From a bacterium (GTDB lineage Bacteria; SZUA-79; Acidulodesulfobacterales; Acidulodesulfobacteraceae): 64,000 bases of DNA. Position 1 is the stretch's first letter. Each line of letters opens with the position of its first letter. Made by a program: the position numbers and the translations under genes. Below are positions 61,410 through 64,000 of the stretch, piece by piece. Under the pieces are notes generated by a model. It did no database searches, was not told where the DNA came from, and saw nothing but the letters and a program-made list of their open reading frames with translations. The stretch covers positions 372,001 through 436,000 of the forward strand of contig JAJYDX010000001.1 of the NCBI GenBank assembly GCA_021777135.1, in the 5' to 3' direction.

Positions 61410-61982
61410 ATGAATAGAAGAAATATACAAATTATTAAAGCTTTGGTTTTTATTTTAGTTATTATTTTAATTGCTGTTTTAATAATAAAAACGCCTTATC
61501 TGCTTAAGAAAAAAGGTTATGCTGTTAAGAAGTCCGGCAGCAAGGTTTTAGCCCCCCTTTTTTCGGTTCATAGCATTAATTATAATGGACAAATTATATC
61601 TCTTAAGGATTATAAGGGGAAAATAGTTTTATTGAATTTTTGGGCTACATGGTGTCCTCCCTGTAGAGACGAAATTCCAAGATTAGAAAAATTTTACAAA
61701 TTGCATAAAAAAGACGGCTTCGTGATAATAGGCCTTTCTGTTAATAATCAAGGAAAAGACTATGTTTTTAATTTCATAAAAACTTTTAAAGGCGGCATAT
61801 TAACTTATCCTGTAGGAATGGCTAATTATTCAATAGAAAAAGCATATGGGAATATATACGAAATTCCGCAGTCTTTTTTAATAGACCAAAACGGTTATGT
61901 CGTCAAGCATATAACAGGAGAAATTCCGCGCGGCTATTTGACTTATCAATTCAATAAGCTTAAGGAAGCCGGTCATAAATAA
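61410..61982 (+). CDS. Membrane-anchored thioredoxin-like protein (TlpA/ResA type)
   Basis: A 190-residue protein with one N-terminal helix (10-27) and a periplasmic thioredoxin fold. The active site is WCPPC (Cys82, Cys85), and the IPQSFLIDQNGYVV segment has the cis-Pro. Such proteins reduce cysteines in apocytochrome c or other exported proteins. No cytochrome maturation gene is adjacent, so the partner is unknown. Confidence 0.92.
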   Translation: MNRRNIQIIKALVFILVIILIAVLIIKTPYLLKKKGYAVKKSGSKVLAPLFSVHSINYNGQIISLKDYKGKIVLLNFWATWCPPCRDEIPRLEKFYKLHKKDGFVIIGLSVNNQGKDYVFNFIKTFKGGILTYPVGMANYSIEKAYGNIYEIPQSFLIDQNGYVVKHITGEIPRGYLTYQFNKLKEAGHK

Positions 61983-62003
61983 TATAATTTAGTATATTTA
62001 TAC

Positions 62004-62095
62004 GGAGAGATGGCCGAGTCCGGTTGAAGGCGATTGACTCGAAATCAATTGTAGGCGTAAGCTTACCGGGGGTTCGAATCCCTCTCTCTCCGCCA
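62004..62095 (+). tRNA. tRNA-Ser (anticodon CGA)
   Basis: Acceptor GGAGAGA/TCTCTCC, anticodon loop CTCGAAA with anticodon CGA, a long variable arm, T-arm GGGGG-TTCGAAT-CCCTC, discriminator G and encoded CCA. Confidence 0.95.
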
Positions 62096-62122
62096 GTTTA
62101 TTTGTAAGAGTCTAGCTTAACT

Positions 62123-62464
62123 ATGAAATTTAAATACGACTTAGATTATATTACAAAAATAACTAAGCTAAGCAAGGAGTTTATTTTAGAACTGCTTAAA
62201 TATTTTGACACTCTTCCTTTGCAGGCAAAGATTGAGGCGTTTTATATAAGCAAGATAATAGAAGAAGACGATGAATTTGCGTTTCATCAGCATCATTTCA
62301 ATAAAGATAAATCTGCTGAATATGAATTTTCTTTATTTATTTTGGGGATTGAGAGAATATATTCAATAGAACACAGGGAGAGCGAAGTAAAAGACAAAAA
62401 ACTTTCTTCCTATAAACTTAATTTAATTTCAAAAATCAAAGAACTTAGGAATTTAGATGAATGA
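62123..62464 (+). CDS. Small protein coupled to cobyrinate amidase, unknown function
   Basis: A 113-residue charged, mainly helical protein without Cys, signal peptide or membrane helix. It has a His-rich patch FHQHHF near residues 53-58 and several Asp/Glu. Its last codons overlap the start of the cbiA-type gene (ATGA), so the two are translationally coupled and may act together. I do not recognise a family. Confidence 0.7.
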   Translation: MKFKYDLDYITKITKLSKEFILELLKYFDTLPLQAKIEAFYISKIIEEDDEFAFHQHHFNKDKSAEYEFSLFILGIERIYSIEHRESEVKDKKLSSYKLNLISKIKELRNLDE

Positions 62465-63924
62465 CGCAGCTTGAAGGGATACTAAAAAATACAAAAAAAT
62501 CCAGCCAAATTAACGGAATTTATATATCCGCCGCGAAAAGAAACTCAGGCAAGACCACAATTTCTATAGCTTTATCAAGACTTTTAAAAAATAAAGGCTT
62601 GTCTGTCCAGCCCTTTAAAAAAGGTCCTGACTTTATAGACCCTATGTGGTTAAATATTGCATCAGGCAGAAGGACTTATAATTTAGATTTTTATTTTATG
62701 TCAAAAAATAAAATACGCAATCACTTTATAAGCCATTCTTTAGGCTCGAAAATAAGCATAGTGGAAGGGAACCACGGCTTACATGATTCTTTCGATATTT
62801 ACGGAAAATCATCAAATGCGGAGATGGCAAAACTGTTAGGTCTGCCGGTTATCCTAATTATAGACGTTGGAGAGCTCAATAGAGGCGTAGTTCCGTTGAT
62901 TTTAGGATTTCAGGAATTTGATAAAAAAGTTGATATAAAAGGAGTAATTCTTAATAAGGTTCACAGTAAAAGGCACGAAAAGAATTTACTTAGGGCTATT
63001 AAATATTATACTGATTTAAAGGTTGTTGGGAATATTCCTAATAATCCCGAGTTTTCAGTAAAACAGAGGCATCTTGGTCTTTTATCAACTCTTTCCGCCG
63101 AAGAAGTCGAGCAACTTGTAAACGAAATGTCTTCTAAAATTTCAGAGTATATAGATTTGGAAAATATTATAAAAATTTCAAAGAAAGCTAACAAGTTTTG
63201 CCCCGATATTAAAGATATTAAAAAAAAGCTTAACCGTGTCCGGCATAAATTCAATGTTGGAAATCTTCTTAAAATTGGCGTTGCTTATGACAATGCATTT
63301 AATTTCTATTATAACGAAAATTTAGAAGCCCTTGAAGATTTAGGATGTGAAATAATTAAATTCTCTCCATTAAGCGACGCACATATTCCTGATGTTGATG
63401 CTTTATATATAGGCGGAGGTTTTCCTGAAATATTTTCTAGAGAACTTCAGGCAAATGTAAACATTAGAAAAGAAATAAAGCAAAAAATAGAGCAGGGCCT
63501 TCCGGTTTATGCAGAATGCGGCGGATTGATGTATCTTTGCAAAAGCATTTTTTATGATAACAATAGTAATGATATGGTGGGGGTAATAGATGCCGATGTC
63601 AAACTTACGAAAAAGCCGAAAGGTCACGGTTATACCAAGCTTTCACCTTATATTTACGAAAACCATAACGAAGGATTATGGTTTAATAAGATTAAATTGA
63701 TAAAAGGACATGAATTTCATCATTCTTTCTTAGAGATGCCCCCCGGCAGGTATAAATTTATGTTTGAAATGAAAAAGGGTTATGGAGTTGACGGCATATC
63801 CGACGGCATAGCATACAAAAATGTTTTAGCAGGATATACCCATATGTATTCCCCTTCCTCTCCAGGCTGGTTTAAAAACTGGGTTGCTTTCATAAAACAA
63901 ACGAAAGCAAAAGCCGTTTTATAA
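62461..63924 (+). CDS. cbiA: Cobyrinate a,c-diamide synthase family amidase (CbiA/DsrN)
   Basis: A 487-residue ATP- and glutamine-dependent amidase. The P-loop region SAAKRNSGKTT and FKKGPDFIDPMWL start the ligase half; YIGGGFPEIF and YAECGGLMYL with Cys353 form the glutaminase-like half, and a GYTH segment near the end is typical. It amidates cobyrinate during cobalamin synthesis. In sulfate reducers the same family (DsrN) amidates siroheme for dissimilatory sulfite reductase. With no cob or dsr genes in view I cannot choose between them. Confidence 0.92.
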   Translation: MTQLEGILKNTKKSSQINGIYISAAKRNSGKTTISIALSRLLKNKGLSVQPFKKGPDFIDPMWLNIASGRRTYNLDFYFMSKNKIRNHFISHSLGSKISIVEGNHGLHDSFDIYGKSSNAEMAKLLGLPVILIIDVGELNRGVVPLILGFQEFDKKVDIKGVILNKVHSKRHEKNLLRAIKYYTDLKVVGNIPNNPEFSVKQRHLGLLSTLSAEEVEQLVNEMSSKISEYIDLENIIKISKKANKFCPDIKDIKKKLNRVRHKFNVGNLLKIGVAYDNAFNFYYNENLEALEDLGCEIIKFSPLSDAHIPDVDALYIGGGFPEIFSRELQANVNIRKEIKQKIEQGLPVYAECGGLMYLCKSIFYDNNSNDMVGVIDADVKLTKKPKGHGYTKLSPYIYENHNEGLWFNKIKLIKGHEFHHSFLEMPPGRYKFMFEMKKGYGVDGISDGIAYKNVLAGYTHMYSPSSPGWFKNWVAFIKQTKAKAVL

Positions 63925-64000
63925 TAAATAATAAATTAATTTATTAAATTTTATTTCTAAAAAAATAATATTTTGTTGTATTTGGATATTGTATTTTTTC

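Noticed and set aside
1-64000. Mobile elements, phage genes, rRNA operon
   Set aside because: I saw no transposase, integrase, phage structural gene or rRNA sequence anywhere in the window.

Overview
The window looks like a piece of the chromosome of an AT-rich, Gram-negative (diderm), probably anaerobic bacterium. LpxC, PlsY, a beta-barrel porin and a MacA/MacB/TolC-type efflux set indicate two membranes. The energy genes are an SdhA/SdhB/HdrB-like succinate/fumarate oxidoreductase and an HdrCBA-FlxDCBA bifurcating complex, both rich in cysteine iron-sulfur motifs. They fit deltaproteobacteria-like sulfur or sulfate metabolisers; a low-GC acid-tolerant lineage such as Candidatus Acidulodesulfobacterales (Sva0485) is my best guess, from gene content only. 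I see no mobile element, phage, CRISPR array or rRNA operon. Four tRNA genes are present (Val-TAC, Asp-GTC, Leu-TAG, Ser-CGA).

Layout. 0-5 kb: the 5' part of a P-type ATPase of the proton-pump kind, mobB, a dihydrouridine synthase, an unusual multi-cluster ferredoxin protein and a CBS/HPP pair. 5-9.6 kb: rplM-rpsI-argC, an orphan peptide-type binding protein and moaC. 9.6-13.7 kb: sdhA, sdhB, the HdrB-like third subunit and a small acidic protein, with hairpin repeats in most gaps. 13.7-20.7 kb (minus): cysE-rrf2-iscS-mnmA-mtaB-rnc-der, a sulfur-to-tRNA series. 20.8-25.5 kb (minus): an efflux operon whose promoter carries a palindrome exactly between -35 and -10. 25.6-36 kb: rimO, the Hdr-Flx operon, and an archaeal-type threonyl-tRNA synthetase joined to its 3' end. 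36-40 kb: tig-clpP-clpX, HU, tRNAs. 40.6-45.1 kb: yebC-ruvCAB and lpxC, the latter behind a candidate sigma-54 promoter. 45-54 kb: porin, queH, a PilZ protein, a lipoprotein, plsY, a tandem winged-helix/zinc-ribbon regulator, a radical-SAM-like protein, a Mrp ATPase with a repeated Cys-rich N-terminus, and thioredoxin. 54-61 kb (minus): galU-hsp20-lon-thiL and two CNNM/CorC-type membrane proteins. 61-64 kb: a TlpA-type thioredoxin, tRNA-Ser, a small unknown protein and a CbiA/DsrN-type amidase.

How the genes fit. Electron flow is the main theme: the Flx half should take electrons from NADH and the Hdr half should pass them to ferredoxin and a disulfide, while the Sdh complex works between succinate/fumarate and a quinone or thiol pool. 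MobB and MoaC imply molybdoenzymes elsewhere. CysE, IscS, MnmA, MtaB and RimO link cysteine sulfur to tRNA and ribosome thiolation. Trigger factor, ClpXP, Lon and Hsp20 form the protein-quality set. The items most worth a second look are the archaeal-type ThrRS with an apparently altered zinc site, the sigma-54-type lpxC promoter with an upstream inverted repeat, the operator inside the efflux promoter, the short palindromic repeats around the sdh genes, and the tandem winged-helix/zinc-ribbon regulator.
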